Shown here: positions 10,909 to 22,864 of the stretch, piece by piece
Layout: each line of letters opens with the position of its first letter
Numbering within the stretch: the stretch's first letter is position 1
From: Pasteurella atlantica
Lineage (GTDB): Bacteria > Pseudomonadota > Gammaproteobacteria > Enterobacterales > Pasteurellaceae
Direction of reading: 5' to 3'
Assembly (NCBI RefSeq): GCF_963693435.1
Contig: NZ_OY856306.1
Location: forward strand, 1,426,001 to 1,490,000
DNA: 64,000 nt
Position numbers and translations under genes: made by a program
Notes under the pieces: model-generated
Databases searched by the model: none
Told to the model about the DNA's origin: nothing
The model's input: the letters and a program-made list of their open reading frames with translations, nothing else

Positions 10909-11670
10909 TTAGCCATCATAATTCATATCTACAATATTTTTATCATCTATTTCTATATCTAAAATATGGTCTTCAAAAAAAGTATCTCCAACAGAAATAA
11001 ATGCTGATATATTACCTGTTTCACTTAAACTAATTCTTAGTCCATAAATATCTAAAGTATCAAACCAATTATTATCTGCTTGTTCTGTATCTTCAGCCAT
11101 TTTTAAGTTATAAAAATCAATTAGTTCATTTTTGCAGTTACCAAGCCAAATAATATAATCAATAATTTTCTCTATTGAATTTTCAAGGGTGTTATTTTCA
11201 TAAACCCAAAGTTCAAAGTTTTTAGCCTTTAAAATCTTATTAAAAATTATAATATTTTTTACTATTAGATATTTATTAGCATCTGCACAAAATCGAAATG
11301 TAAATTTTGAATCAAACTTAAAATCATCAAGTGATAAATTTACTTGCTCAATTTTTCTTCTGTATTTACGAATATCTTTAATTTTAAAATTATTTCCATG
11401 TGATTTTGCTTTACTTTGTAATTTATACAAATATGCAATATCTTTTTTGTCTTTTAAATCTACTAGTGGTTTATATATTTCATAAGCAGATTGATGATAT
11501 TCTAAAAGGGAATATATATAAGACAAAATCTTATGTTCTTGTTCGTTTCTTTCTCTTTTTTCAAGTTCATAAAGTAAATCATACAATTTTTCTATACTTT
11601 CATTAGATCGTTTACTTTTTCTAAACTCAGCTGAAATTGCAATATACTGCTCTTGATAGTTTGTATTCAT
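10909..11670 (-). CDS. Unrecognised 253-residue cytoplasmic protein
   Basis: I do not recognise this protein. It has no signal peptide or membrane segment. The first about 110 residues are charged and helical (KRSNESIEKLYDLLYELEKRERNEQE). The C-terminal 60 residues contain WFDTLDIYGLRISLSETGNISAFISVGDTFFEDHILDIEI, which looks like a small beta-rich domain of the DUF2004/DUF2262 kind often found near polymorphic-toxin immunity genes; that resemblance is an impression, not a match. It belongs to an AT-rich block that separates leuC from leuB. A palindromic repeat (11740-11766) and an uptake-like sequence lie just upstream. Confidence 0.7.
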   Translation of the reverse strand: MNTNYQEQYIAISAEFRKSKRSNESIEKLYDLLYELEKRERNEQEHKILSYIYSLLEYHQSAYEIYKPLVDLKDKKDIAYLYKLQSKAKSHGNNFKIKDIRKYRRKIEQVNLSLDDFKFDSKFTFRFCADANKYLIVKNIIIFNKILKAKNFELWVYENNTLENSIEKIIDYIIWLGNCKNELIDFYNLKMAEDTEQADNNWFDTLDIYGLRISLSETGNISAFISVGDTFFEDHILDIEIDDKNIVDMNYDG

Positions 11671-11681
11671 TATCCTTCCTT

Positions 11682-11713
11682 TTACAAATTTTTATAAAAA
11701 TCATACCGCTTGT
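11682..11713 (-). repeat. Uptake signal sequence (Apl type, perfect core)
   Basis: On the minus strand: ACAAGCGGTATGA followed by a TTTGTAAA tail. The core at 11705-11713 is perfect. Confidence 0.7.
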
Positions 11714-11739
11714 TACTGCTAAAGGTAGTTTTATTGCTC

Positions 11740-11766
11740 GTAGGAACAGGGCATGCCCTGTTCTTA
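11740..11766. repeat. Palindromic repeat, GGCATGCC-centred family, copy 1
   Basis: A 20-bp perfect palindrome GAACAGGGCATGCCCTGTTC at 11744-11763. The same palindrome with the same flanks (GTAG on the left, TT on the right) occurs at 30449-30475, and a variant at 12166-12189. Confidence 0.75.
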
Positions 11767-11785
11767 TTCTAAATATTTAACTATA

Positions 11786-12043
11786 CTATTCTTTATATTC
11801 ACTTTTCATAATTTCTAGAGAAGATGTTAATTGTATTTTTTTATCATCTGTTAAAAAGTCTAACTCAAAAAATAATTTTTTAGCATTGAAAAGAGACATA
11901 CCTTGATTAATTCGCACAAACTCAATACACCCTAAAAATGAAACATTTTTCTGATCAAATAGTATTGCTACATATTTATTTAACTCTTTCTTATCAAGTT
12001 TACCTAATTCAATAGCCTTCTTTTTAATTTCTTCTAGTTTCAT
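11786..12043 (-). CDS. Unrecognised 85-residue protein
   Basis: Small acidic/basic helical protein with no membrane segment, starting MKLEEIKKKAIELGKLDKKELNKY. It lies in the leuB-leuC island between two unrecognised genes on the same strand and between two copies of a palindromic repeat. The start has only a weak ribosome binding site. Its size and setting would fit an immunity protein or other accessory factor, but nothing in the sequence proves it. Confidence 0.6.
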   Translation of the reverse strand: MKLEEIKKKAIELGKLDKKELNKYVAILFDQKNVSFLGCIEFVRINQGMSLFNAKKLFFELDFLTDDKKIQLTSSLEIMKSEYKE

Positions 12044-12165
12044 TTTATTGTATTCTTATTAAGTATCTATTTAGTTTTTACATACAAAAAATTTTAATTT
12101 ATTTGTAAAATTATACAAAAATCTAACCGCTATTTTATCGATATGATGGTAATTATTGTTCACAT

Positions 12166-12189
12166 GGACAAGGCATGCTTTGTCCCTAC
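12166..12189. repeat. Palindromic repeat, GGCATGCC-type variant, copy 2
   Basis: GGACAAGGCATGCTTTGTCC is a near-perfect palindrome (one wobble) of the same design as 11740-11766. It supplies the stop codon of the gene at 12186-12899. Confidence 0.65.
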
Positions 12190-12899
12190 GTCTTCAAGTT
12201 ATCAGCAATATTTTCCCATTCTTCAATTTGCCTTTTCCATTTTTCTTTACTATTTGATTGTTCACTAAAATATTTAAATTCATTGATAATTTTTATGAAA
12301 TCATCTAAATCTGTAAGTAAATAGGGTAATTCGTGGGTCAAGTAATCAATATTTCTTAACATTCTTTTTAAAATTAAATCTAATACTTCTTGATCAGGTT
12401 TAAGCTCAAATGACTTTTTTAAGAAATAATCTGTTTCAAAATATCTACATTTTGTTTCTTCATACTGATTTGTTTCTCTTGAAAACATCACTGCATCTTG
12501 TAATGTACTATCAATATTAATTGCTTCTAAAAAATAGTTAGTTGTTTTGTGGTCTGAATAAAAAAACTGTTCCATCTGTGCAATCCATCTTATATATAAT
12601 GGATCATTTTCTTTATATTTTTTTATAAATACAGGAATAAGCACCTTTTGAAAAAGAGGGTGCTGTATTCTAACTTCAGCCCTTGCAACCTCAATGCTAT
12701 TAGTAGATAAAAAAGTATTATTTTTTAATACAATAGAGCAGATTTGATGAACAAAATTTTCAATCACTTCTTCATCATTTTGTAAAAGAGTAGTAATAAA
12801 ACTATTTAGTAACGCACTTGCTTTTTTTCTGTTTCCTGTAAGTCTAGCATTATTATAATCTAGCCATTTTTGATTTAAGTTTTTATTATTTAATTTCAT
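12186..12899 (-). CDS. Unrecognised 237-residue helical protein
   Basis: Not recognised. It is predicted cytoplasmic and mostly helical with many aromatic and charged residues, for example HELPYLLTDLDDFIKIINEF near residue 190, and ends WKRQIEEWENIADNLKT. No catalytic motif is visible. It is the third gene of the leuB-leuC island and is AT-rich like its neighbours. The stop codon lies inside a palindromic repeat, so the last residues may have been changed when that repeat inserted. Confidence 0.65.
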   Translation of the reverse strand: MKLNNKNLNQKWLDYNNARLTGNRKKASALLNSFITTLLQNDEEVIENFVHQICSIVLKNNTFLSTNSIEVARAEVRIQHPLFQKVLIPVFIKKYKENDPLYIRWIAQMEQFFYSDHKTTNYFLEAINIDSTLQDAVMFSRETNQYEETKCRYFETDYFLKKSFELKPDQEVLDLILKRMLRNIDYLTHELPYLLTDLDDFIKIINEFKYFSEQSNSKEKWKRQIEEWENIADNLKT

Positions 12900-12945
12900 T
12901 TATATGCCTATTTGCAAATTTTTATAAAAATCTAATTGCTTATTT

Positions 12946-13332
12946 TTACTTACCTGTATATTGTTTCAAAACGTTTAAATATTTTTTTTCATCATTATGG
13001 TAGGTTAAAAGTGCTTTATATTTAATAAATTTTTGTCTGCTTATATATTTTAAAACATAAGGAATATAATTTTCCTTATCTAATAAATGCTCGGTAAAGG
13101 CTAGGCAAACAGCTGTACTAAAATCATCACCATTAGGATTATTTTCATAGGTTTCATAATAATGCACCTCTTGAAAAATTCTTTTTATTAAATCTTCATT
13201 CTTTGTACTGACAGCAGTATCAAATAAACAATGTAACTCAATCCATAACATCATAGGGTTATCAATTTCCCCATTATCATATTCAAATATTTCAGGTATA
13301 TTTTTCTTTGTATGTACTATCCATTCTTTCAT
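12946..13332 (-). CDS. Unrecognised 128-residue protein
   Basis: Not recognised. I start it at the ATG at 13332 (MKEWIVHTKKN), because AAAGGA lies at the right distance upstream; the ATG at 13386 has no ribosome binding site. It is helical with no signal peptide, and includes MLWIELHCLFDTAVSTKNEDLIKRIFQEVH and FTEHLLDKENYIPYVLKYI. This resembles small helical immunity-type proteins encoded singly between housekeeping genes, but that is inference. It is the first gene of the leuB-leuC island in transcription order. Confidence 0.65.
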   Translation of the reverse strand: MKEWIVHTKKNIPEIFEYDNGEIDNPMMLWIELHCLFDTAVSTKNEDLIKRIFQEVHYYETYENNPNGDDFSTAVCLAFTEHLLDKENYIPYVLKYISRQKFIKYKALLTYHNDEKKYLNVLKQYTGK

Positions 13333-13421
13333 ATTTTTTCCTTTAATTTTAACAAGATTTGTTAATAATGGTTTTTCATATTCCATAGTTCACATATATC
13401 TAGCAGATATGTTGTAATATT

Positions 13422-13569
13422 TTATACAAACCAATAATCATACATTTCTTGTAAAAATGCTTTTGTAATAGGATAGCCTGATTTTTCTCCTATCACACTA
13501 TCAATATCACAGTAAGGGCATCTTGCTGTTTTAGTTTCATCATCAATCCATTCTTTAATAATTGCTGGT
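13422..13569 (-). pseudogene. 3' remnant of a CPYC-containing protein
   Basis: Directly after the leuB stop, a frame shifted relative to leuB reads IIKEWIDDETKTARCPYCD, then IDSVIGEKSGYPITKAFLQE, then MYDYWFV and a stop at 13422. The CPYC/DSVIGE text looks like the C-terminus of a small zinc-binding-like protein. It has no start codon, so it is probably the tail of a gene whose 5' part was lost when the island joined leuB. Confidence 0.55.
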
Positions 13570-16211
<2,642 letters not shown>

Positions 16212-16255
16212 ATTATTATCCTTATTATTTATAAAGTACAAAGCCATAAAAAAGC

Positions 16256-16286
16256 CATAAAAAAACCCGCATTCTAGTGCGGGTTT
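16256..16286 (-). terminator. leu operon attenuator
   Basis: AAACCCGCA and TGCGGGTTT form a 9-bp stem (16263-16271 and 16278-16286) followed on the minus strand by a run of T. It lies between the leucine-rich leader ORF and leuA, in the position of a transcription attenuator. Confidence 0.88.
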
Positions 16287-16312
16287 ATTGAACTTTTGAT
16301 TTGATAATTATT

Positions 16313-16396
16313 TTAGTGTTTTTTATCTACAGTCCAACCGCACATATAAAATGTGATAATAAGTAATAGACTGAGTAAAAACATAAAATGAAACAT
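16313..16396 (-). CDS. leuL: leu operon leader peptide (27 residues)
   Basis: On the minus strand a 27-codon ORF reads MFHFMFLLSLLLIITFYMC, then GWTVDKKH. Five of six codons in the centre are leucine (TTA, CTC, then AGT, then CTA, TTA, CTT), followed by two Ile codons. An AGGA lies upstream. It sits between a TTGACA promoter and the attenuator hairpin, the classical design for tRNA-Leu sensing. The peptide differs from E. coli LeuL, as expected for such leaders. It is too short for routine gene calls. Confidence 0.8.
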   Translation of the reverse strand: MFHFMFLLSLLLIITFYMCGWTVDKKH

Positions 16397-16430
16397 AAAA
16401 TAAAAAATCCTTTGAATTAAAAACAACCTT

Positions 16431-16459
16431 AATATTGCGTATTTGTAACCAGCTGTCAA
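16431..16459 (-). promoter_or_regulatory. Promoter of the leu operon
   Basis: On the minus strand, a perfect TTGACA -35 box (16459-16454) is followed after 17 bp by AATATT (16436-16431) as a weak -10 box, about 35 bp upstream of the leader peptide start. Confidence 0.6.
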
Positions 16460-16573
16460 CTATTTTTTTTACAAAATGATTGTATTTTAGCAGGGAATAG
16501 TGCAAATAATGTTTTTTAAGTGAGTCTATAGCGGTTAGTTCTTGATTAAAATTTGCAAATCAAACTACTATAT

Positions 16574-17257
16574 TTATTCAATACCCTCACTCTCTTCTAC
16601 TTCTACCATTAATTTAGAAATGGCATTGCGGTAAGTGATCTCTAAGGTTTCTGAGCTGGTTGCCATTACACCTTGATCATTCAAATAACCATCGTGAACG
16701 TCATACATCCAACCGTGTAATGATAATTTTTTACCTTGTTTCCACGCTGCACGAACCACAGAAGTACGTCCTAAATTATACACTTGTTCAGCCACGTTTA
16801 ATTGTACTAACATATCTGCTCGTTTTTCAGTAGGAAGCTTGCCTAAAAGCGAACTATATTTAAAACGAATATCTTTAATATGTAATAACCAGTTATTCAC
16901 TAAACCATAATCTTCATTATTTAAAGAGGCTTGAATACCTCCACAATTAGTGTGTCCACAAATAATGATATGTTCAATATCTAACACATCAACCGCATAT
17001 TGCACGACAGATAAGCAGTTTAAATCGGTATGAATAACGAGATTGGCAATATTGCGGTGTACAAAGAGTTTTCCTGATTCTAATCCTGTTAGCTTTTCAG
17101 CGGGTACACGACTATCAGAACAACCAATCCACAATAAACGTGGTTTTTGCTGTTCTGAAATTGCTTCAAAATAATCAGGCTGCTTTTGTTTCATCTCAAC
17201 GGCCCAATGGTGGTTTTGTTCAAAAATTTCTTCTACTGATTTCATAAGGTTACTCAT
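16574..17257 (-). CDS. can: Beta-class carbonic anhydrase
   Basis: Interconverts CO2 and bicarbonate in the cytoplasm. It has the zinc ligands and catalytic dyad in [11 protein letters not shown] and the His/Cys pair in CGHTNCGG. The sequence is close to the H. influenzae enzyme. Numbered from the second Met (17245), the zinc Cys is residue 42. The Trp, Arg and Tyr that form the non-catalytic bicarbonate site of that enzyme (in YLWIGC-, VHRN- and HGWxYD-type segments) are also present as LLWIGC, VHRNIAN and HGWMYDV, so bicarbonate inhibition is expected. Neither start codon has a clear ribosome binding site, and 17245 is a good alternative. It is a single gene between leuA and mltA. Confidence 0.95.
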   Translation of the reverse strand: MSNLMKSVEEIFEQNHHWAVEMKQKQPDYFEAISEQQKPRLLWIGCSDSRVPAEKLTGLESGKLFVHRNIANLVIHTDLNCLSVVQYAVDVLDIEHIIICGHTNCGGIQASLNNEDYGLVNNWLLHIKDIRFKYSSLLGKLPTEKRADMLVQLNVAEQVYNLGRTSVVRAAWKQGKKLSLHGWMYDVHDGYLNDQGVMATSSETLEITYRNAISKLMVEVEESEGIE

Positions 17258-17417
17258 AATATTGAAAATGAATTTTATAATAACATAAAAGTTGTCCAGT
17301 TTATTTTGTAAATTAATGCAGATATACTGGTTAGTTCATATTTTTGTAAGGAGCAAGAAAAAACCACCATCTATTTAATAGAATAGTGGCTTATGCATAC
17401 GAGAATGACGTTATAGA

Positions 17418-18515
17418 TTATTGTAAAATCCAAACTCGTCCATAGTGTTTCATTAATCCAGCTTTATGTCCTGCTTTCTTACCTATTCCCTGATAAATAT
17501 CAAAATGTTGACCGTTTATTGCACCGCCTACATCTAAAGCAATCATCAATCGAATTTCGTGACGTCCAGTCCAGTTACCATCATCATCAATAATTGGGGT
17601 TTCGACAAGTAGAGGAGTGCCAGAAGGAACGATGCGACGATCTGAAGCAACAGAAGCTAAGGCGATAAGTGGTACACCAGCAGAACCTTTTACTTTTCCT
17701 GAAGCATCATTTTTAAAGAAAACATAAGAGGGATTTCTTTCTAATAATTCTTGAACACGATCAGGATAACGTTGCCCCCATTCTCTAATTGCTTGAATAG
17801 ACATTTTTTCTTTTGGAATTTCGCCATCTTCAACCAGTAAACGCCCAATACTGACATATTTAAAGCCATTTTGACCCGCATAAGCAAAATAATTTAAACG
17901 CCCATAGCCAAAATCAACATAACCACTACCTTGCACACCTAATAAAAAATTTTCCAATAGTGAATCCGTATAAGCAAGTTCCAATCCTTTTCCTGCTAAT
18001 ACGCCATCGTAAATTTGTTTACGAGTAAACTGCTTTCTATAGCGAGGTTTTGCATAAATTGGATATTGAAATCTACCACTTCGAGTATGACGAGCTTTGA
18101 TAACAGGAGAGTAATAGCCTGTCATTAATACATTTTGAAAACCCTCTTCACCGCTCATTTGTTGAATATTAATACCATAAGCACTTAAACGATGAATATT
18201 TGCACCCGAATAGACCCAAGAAGCGATTTTATTATAAGTATCTGAGTATTTTGTAGAGAGAGTAGTTGAATAATCTTTCACGTTAGCAAGTTGACGTAAG
18301 AAACTACGGCGATTTACAACGGGTTTACGTGTTGGAATAACGTCTCTTATTATATATGGAGCATAAGGAAAATATTGACGATTTTTATATTTAGCACCTA
18401 ATTTCTCTTTTTCTGTATAATTTTGTGTTGATTGATGAGGCTTATTAGAACAACCAATTATAAACAACGAACAACTGATTAACACGATCCATTTTTTATG
18501 CACTTTATAAATCAT
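17418..18515 (-). CDS. mltA: Membrane-bound lytic murein transglycosylase A
   Basis: Cleaves peptidoglycan to 1,6-anhydro products at the outer membrane. I use the ATG at 18515 (MIYKVHKKWIVLISCSLFII), which has AAGGA upstream, giving 365 residues with a lipoprotein signal and the lipobox IIGC. The C-terminal 3D domain is clear: GTPLLVETPII, then MIALDVGGAINGQHFDIYQG containing the conserved catalytic Asp. The mid-domain has VLMTGYYSPVIKARHTR. It is a single gene. The ISAs1 copy inserted about 85 bp upstream of the start may have replaced or moved its promoter. Confidence 0.95.
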   Translation of the reverse strand: MIYKVHKKWIVLISCSLFIIGCSNKPHQSTQNYTEKEKLGAKYKNRQYFPYAPYIIRDVIPTRKPVVNRRSFLRQLANVKDYSTTLSTKYSDTYNKIASWVYSGANIHRLSAYGINIQQMSGEEGFQNVLMTGYYSPVIKARHTRSGRFQYPIYAKPRYRKQFTRKQIYDGVLAGKGLELAYTDSLLENFLLGVQGSGYVDFGYGRLNYFAYAGQNGFKYVSIGRLLVEDGEIPKEKMSIQAIREWGQRYPDRVQELLERNPSYVFFKNDASGKVKGSAGVPLIALASVASDRRIVPSGTPLLVETPIIDDDGNWTGRHEIRLMIALDVGGAINGQHFDIYQGIGKKAGHKAGLMKHYGRVWILQ

Positions 18516-18603
18516 AAATATCCTTTTAATTAAAAACAACGGATAAGAATAACAAAATTTTATTTAAAAAGGTATTAAAAATCATTTGAGAATAACATCT
18601 AAC

Positions 18604-19811
18604 CAGGGCAACCGCGTACTTTGTCTATAAATTAATCACACACACCAAAAATAAGCTCAGACCTCATTTCATCAGACCAGCCAGCTGATTTCAGCTTGCT
18701 TTTCATACTATTTTTAGCTGGATGTAGTCGTGCTAAATTAAGCCCTAAACGCCTAATTATTGCCATATTTTCAACGCCATCCCCCAAATAAATCGTACTA
18801 TCATCTTCTTTAAAAACAACATCAAGTACCCAATGCGCTTTATTTTCAACTTCCCAATGACCCCTAATATATTTCGCAAAGTCTTCGCAAGGAACATCTA
18901 AGCTACTGATATAAAATACTTTTTCTTCACTTTTCTTGCCATTGTCTTCTCTTATCCTATGAACTTGAATAAGGCTTTTAATTCCTGTCCAACCTTGAGA
19001 TTCCAAAAGCCAATCACTTATTGGTAATTTTGAATAATACCGTTGATCTATTCGACTTCTTTCACAGTTAACTTCTTGAAACTTATCTATTTTTATTGAT
19101 TTTTCTCGCACTACTTTATGAAAATAACTTTCTATTTCGTTTCTAAATTTCTTATGATTATTTTTCAATGGCATCACATAATCACTCTTCTTTTCTATGA
19201 TTTTCTTCGTTATTTTCTTTTGCGTATTCATCGCATCTACCGTAATGACGGCTTGATTTAGCTCTAAAATATCTATCATTTCTAGAATGCTTTCATTCTC
19301 ATTTTTCTTACCTTTGGACTTATTTTGAGCTAAAATTAATCCTCTTGAACAACTCCAAGCCGTAATACTATGTAGCGCATTATGAGGCTCTAAATGTGAA
19401 CTGTTTTTTAATGTTTTACCATCTATTGCAATACACTCTTTGCCTTGTGATTTTCGTATCTCATTGATAAAATTAATAAAAATATAATTTAATTTCTCAG
19501 GATTTATCCGTCTTACAATACGAGCAATCGTATCATCAACAGGAATACCATTTTCAAAATCTCGGTATTTTCGTAACCATTTTATATTCAATTTACCAAA
19601 CTGATGAATTTCACTCCATCCTTCTGCACCTGATATTACCGCACTTACGACAAGAAAAATAACATCTAAGAAGTCATATTTTTTGTTTATATCTTTGCGA
19701 GGGTCTTCTAAATCTTTAAAAGCTGATAATATATTCATTTTTACACCTATTTGTTATTGAATAATAGGTGCTATTAGATCATATTTTTAAGAAAAGTGCG
19801 ATCTTGCCCTG
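18604..19811. mobile_element. Intact ISAs1-family insertion sequence, 1208 bp
   Basis: The ends are inverted repeats: CAGGGCAACCGCGTACTTTG on the left and, read inwards from the right, CAGGGCAAGATCGCACTTTT. The element is flanked by a perfect 10-bp direct repeat AACATCTAAC (18594-18603 and 19812-19821), as expected for the target duplication of this family. One complete transposase fills it. The perfect duplication and open frame suggest a recent insertion. It lies between mltA and the initiator tRNA and interrupts no recognisable gene. Confidence 0.93.
18632..19738 (-). CDS. ISAs1-family DDE transposase
   Basis: 368 residues, full length for ISAs1 transposases. The N-terminal associated domain reads AFKDLEDPRKDINKKYDFLDVIFLVV and VISGAEGWSEIHQFG. 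The DDE core includes IAIDGKTLKNS (first Asp), VITVDAMNTQ (second Asp) and the RGHWEVENKAHWVLDVVFKED segment, which carries the Glu. The start ATG at 19738 lies 73 bp inside the right end of the element. It should catalyse cut-and-paste or replicative movement of the element. No frameshift is seen. Confidence 0.95.
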   Translation of the reverse strand: MNILSAFKDLEDPRKDINKKYDFLDVIFLVVSAVISGAEGWSEIHQFGKLNIKWLRKYRDFENGIPVDDTIARIVRRINPEKLNYIFINFINEIRKSQGKECIAIDGKTLKNSSHLEPHNALHSITAWSCSRGLILAQNKSKGKKNENESILEMIDILELNQAVITVDAMNTQKKITKKIIEKKSDYVMPLKNNHKKFRNEIESYFHKVVREKSIKIDKFQEVNCERSRIDQRYYSKLPISDWLLESQGWTGIKSLIQVHRIREDNGKKSEEKVFYISSLDVPCEDFAKYIRGHWEVENKAHWVLDVVFKEDDSTIYLGDGVENMAIIRRLGLNLARLHPAKNSMKSKLKSAGWSDEMRSELIFGVCD

Positions 19812-19911
19812 AACATCTAACCAAGCAATGTATTAATTTTCATCAAACAAATAAAAAATATTTTTTTCTTATTGTAATCTTAAAAAATAAGTGTACTATG
19901 CACATCTCAGA

Positions 19912-19988
<77 letters not shown>

Positions 19989-20054
19989 TTTCTTCTAAAC
20001 AGACATTTCAATTATCTTTCAAATTTAAAAATATAACATCTTTATCTAAAATGA

Positions 20055-20085
20055 TAGCGGTATGATTTGTCATATTTTTTGCAAA
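20055..20085 (+). repeat. Uptake-signal-like sequence
   Basis: TAGCGGTATGATTTG followed by TTTTTTGCAAA, a partial core (AGCGGT) with the full TTTGCAAA tail. Confidence 0.5.
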
Positions 20086-20192
20086 GTTAAATTTAATACC
20101 TAAACCCATATATTTTAACGAAAATAATTCAATGCTAAGTATACTGAAATTTAGTATAATGTTCAGATCTCAAATTAATGAAATAAATTATT

Positions 20193-21062
20193 ATGCAAAA
20201 TATATATCAATGGCCTTTGCCTCACGCAATTTATCCAGATAGACATAACAAATCTTATCGTTTAAAACGATTTCGTTATCAACTGCGTTCGTTGCTACAT
20301 CGTTCGAAAATCAAAAAATTTGAAGAATTTGTTAATCAAAATCCTCATTTAATAGAAGTACTGAATACATACCCAAACTATAGTTACCCTGTCGCGCATC
20401 GTTTTTTAGATAAGCGTTTTAATGCGACAGAGCGTTTAAATTCAATGTGTGAAAATCTAACTTTTTTACCGAACAAATTGTCAGAACTAGGGCATCGACC
20501 ATTATGGGAAGAAGAAATTAATTTTGGTGAAGTGATTGCCGATTTTGATCTTCGTCTTAAAATTAATGAATTTCAACCAATGGAAGGGTATTGGAATTTA
20601 GAGCTATATCATAAACCAAGCGAACAATTAATTTACTTACTGACATTTGGCGAAATAAAACAAGGTTTATTGATTGGTGTTATTCAAGGGCCTAATCAAG
20701 AAGGCTCTAAAGAGATTGTAAAACAATTAACCAAAAAGTGTCACGGTTTAAGACCTGCCTATTTAATGGTAGATGCAATGAAATTATTCACTCAAGTACT
20801 GGGTTATCCGTCTTTATTTGGTATTCCTCAAAAATATCAAAATAAATCTCGTTTTGTTCGAAGTAAACGTTTTATTGTTGATTATGATGCTATTTTTAGA
20901 GAAAGTAATGGTGTTTTAAATGATTATTGGGAATTACCTCTCAACGTAGAAAGTAAAAATTTAGAAGACATTCCAAGTAAAAAACGCTCAATGTATCGTA
21001 AACGCTATGCAATGTTGCAACAATTACAATTATCAATGAAAGAGAAATTAACGCTCTCTTAA
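20193..21062 (+). CDS. VirK/YbjX family protein (DUF535)
   Basis: 289 residues, the usual length of the DUF535 family that includes Shigella VirK and E. coli YbjX. It shows the family blocks HRFLDKRFNATERLNSMCENLTFL, LSELGHRPLWEEEINFGEV, LTFGEIKQGLLIGVIQGPNQEGSKEIVKQLTKKCHGLRPAYLM and DYDAIFRESNG. In enterobacteria members are linked to outer-membrane protein traffic and antimicrobial peptide resistance, and no enzymatic activity is established. It is followed 10 bp later by a tiny lipoprotein gene on the same strand. Confidence 0.85.
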   Translation: MQNIYQWPLPHAIYPDRHNKSYRLKRFRYQLRSLLHRSKIKKFEEFVNQNPHLIEVLNTYPNYSYPVAHRFLDKRFNATERLNSMCENLTFLPNKLSELGHRPLWEEEINFGEVIADFDLRLKINEFQPMEGYWNLELYHKPSEQLIYLLTFGEIKQGLLIGVIQGPNQEGSKEIVKQLTKKCHGLRPAYLMVDAMKLFTQVLGYPSLFGIPQKYQNKSRFVRSKRFIVDYDAIFRESNGVLNDYWELPLNVESKNLEDIPSKKRSMYRKRYAMLQQLQLSMKEKLTLS

Positions 21063-21072
21063 GGAAATCAAA

Positions 21073-21213
21073 ATGATTAAAAAAATCTTATTTTTAGTTT
21101 TAGTCTTCACAACAGTAGTTGCTTGTTCTTCAATATCAGGAACCGGCAGTGTAGGTGGTGGGTCTAATGGTGTTGGTGTCAGTTTAGGCATTGGTACTGG
21201 CATTAAATTTTAA
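21073..21213 (+). CDS. Small glycine-rich lipoprotein (46 residues)
   Basis: ORF MIKKILFLVLVFTTVVACSS, then ISGTGSVGGGSNGVGVSLGI, then GTGIKF. It has a basic N-terminus, a hydrophobic core and a lipobox (VVAC) with the modified Cys at residue 18. The mature part is only about 29 residues and is very rich in Gly, Ser and Val. AAGGAAATC lies just upstream of the ATG. It follows the DUF535 gene by 10 bp, so they are probably co-transcribed. The function is unknown. Confidence 0.75.
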   Translation: MIKKILFLVLVFTTVVACSSISGTGSVGGGSNGVGVSLGIGTGIKF

Positions 21214-21223
21214 TTTAAAATAA

Positions 21224-22420
<1,197 letters not shown>

Positions 22421-22477
22421 TCATTATTTGACAAGCTAATACAATAAGTCTAAGATGATTTATCAAGGAGTTTATAA

Positions 22478-22705
22478 ATGTGGAATTTATTTAAAAAGCC
22501 GATTGAAAAATCATCATTTGAAGCGTGGTCGAAAATGTCCGATGATATAGCAAAAGTGGCAATTTTGGCTATACCTGTAATTATTTATGGAGCTGGTACC
22601 ATTTTATCTAAAACTATGGATATTTTATTATTGCTAAGCTTAATTTATATATTTTTAGCAATGGGGAGAATTTTCAGGAAGAAGTTTAAGGAGATAGCAT
22701 TATGA
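22478..22705 (+). CDS. Small inner-membrane protein (75 residues)
   Basis: Not recognised. It starts MWNLFKKPIEKSSFEAWSKM after AAGGAG, with two predicted membrane segments (about residues 26-44 and 48-65) and a basic C-terminus. Its stop overlaps the start of the next tiny gene (ATGA), which argues that both are real and translationally coupled. Confidence 0.6.
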   Translation: MWNLFKKPIEKSSFEAWSKMSDDIAKVAILAIPVIIYGAGTILSKTMDILLLLSLIYIFLAMGRIFRKKFKEIAL

Positions 22706-22788
22706 GTCAATTTACATTACCTTTAATTGTATTTGTATTAATAGGTCTAGTTTTTTTATTTGGTGCAAATTACCTAACTAAAGACTAA
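22702..22788 (+). CDS. Single-pass membrane microprotein (28 residues)
   Basis: MSQFTLPLIVFVLIGLVFLF, then GANYLTKD. The ATG overlaps the stop of the 75-residue membrane gene, with AAGGAG upstream inside that gene. It has one hydrophobic helix and a short charged tail, so it is probably a membrane-protein partner or regulator of its neighbour. The function is unknown, and there is no homology evidence beyond the coupling. Confidence 0.5.
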   Translation: MSQFTLPLIVFVLIGLVFLFGANYLTKD

Positions 22789-22813
22789 AATGTGCAAAAA
22801 ATTAACAGAAACT

Positions 22814-22844
22814 AACCGCTTGTAGCAATACAAGTGGTTTTTTA
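22814..22844 (+). terminator. Terminator built from an inverted uptake-sequence pair
   Basis: AACCGCTTGT and ACAAGTGGTT form a 10-bp stem (one G-U) followed by a T-run. The left arm contains a perfect uptake core (ACAAGCGGT on the minus strand). Such pairs serving as terminators are well known in Pasteurellaceae. Confidence 0.85.
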
Positions 22845-22864
22845 TTACACAGAAAAGGAATAAT

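Noticed and set aside
16323-16505. 60-codon minus-strand ORF upstream of leuA
   Set aside because: Overlaps the leu promoter and leader in another frame; no ribosome binding site. The leuL frame explains the region better.
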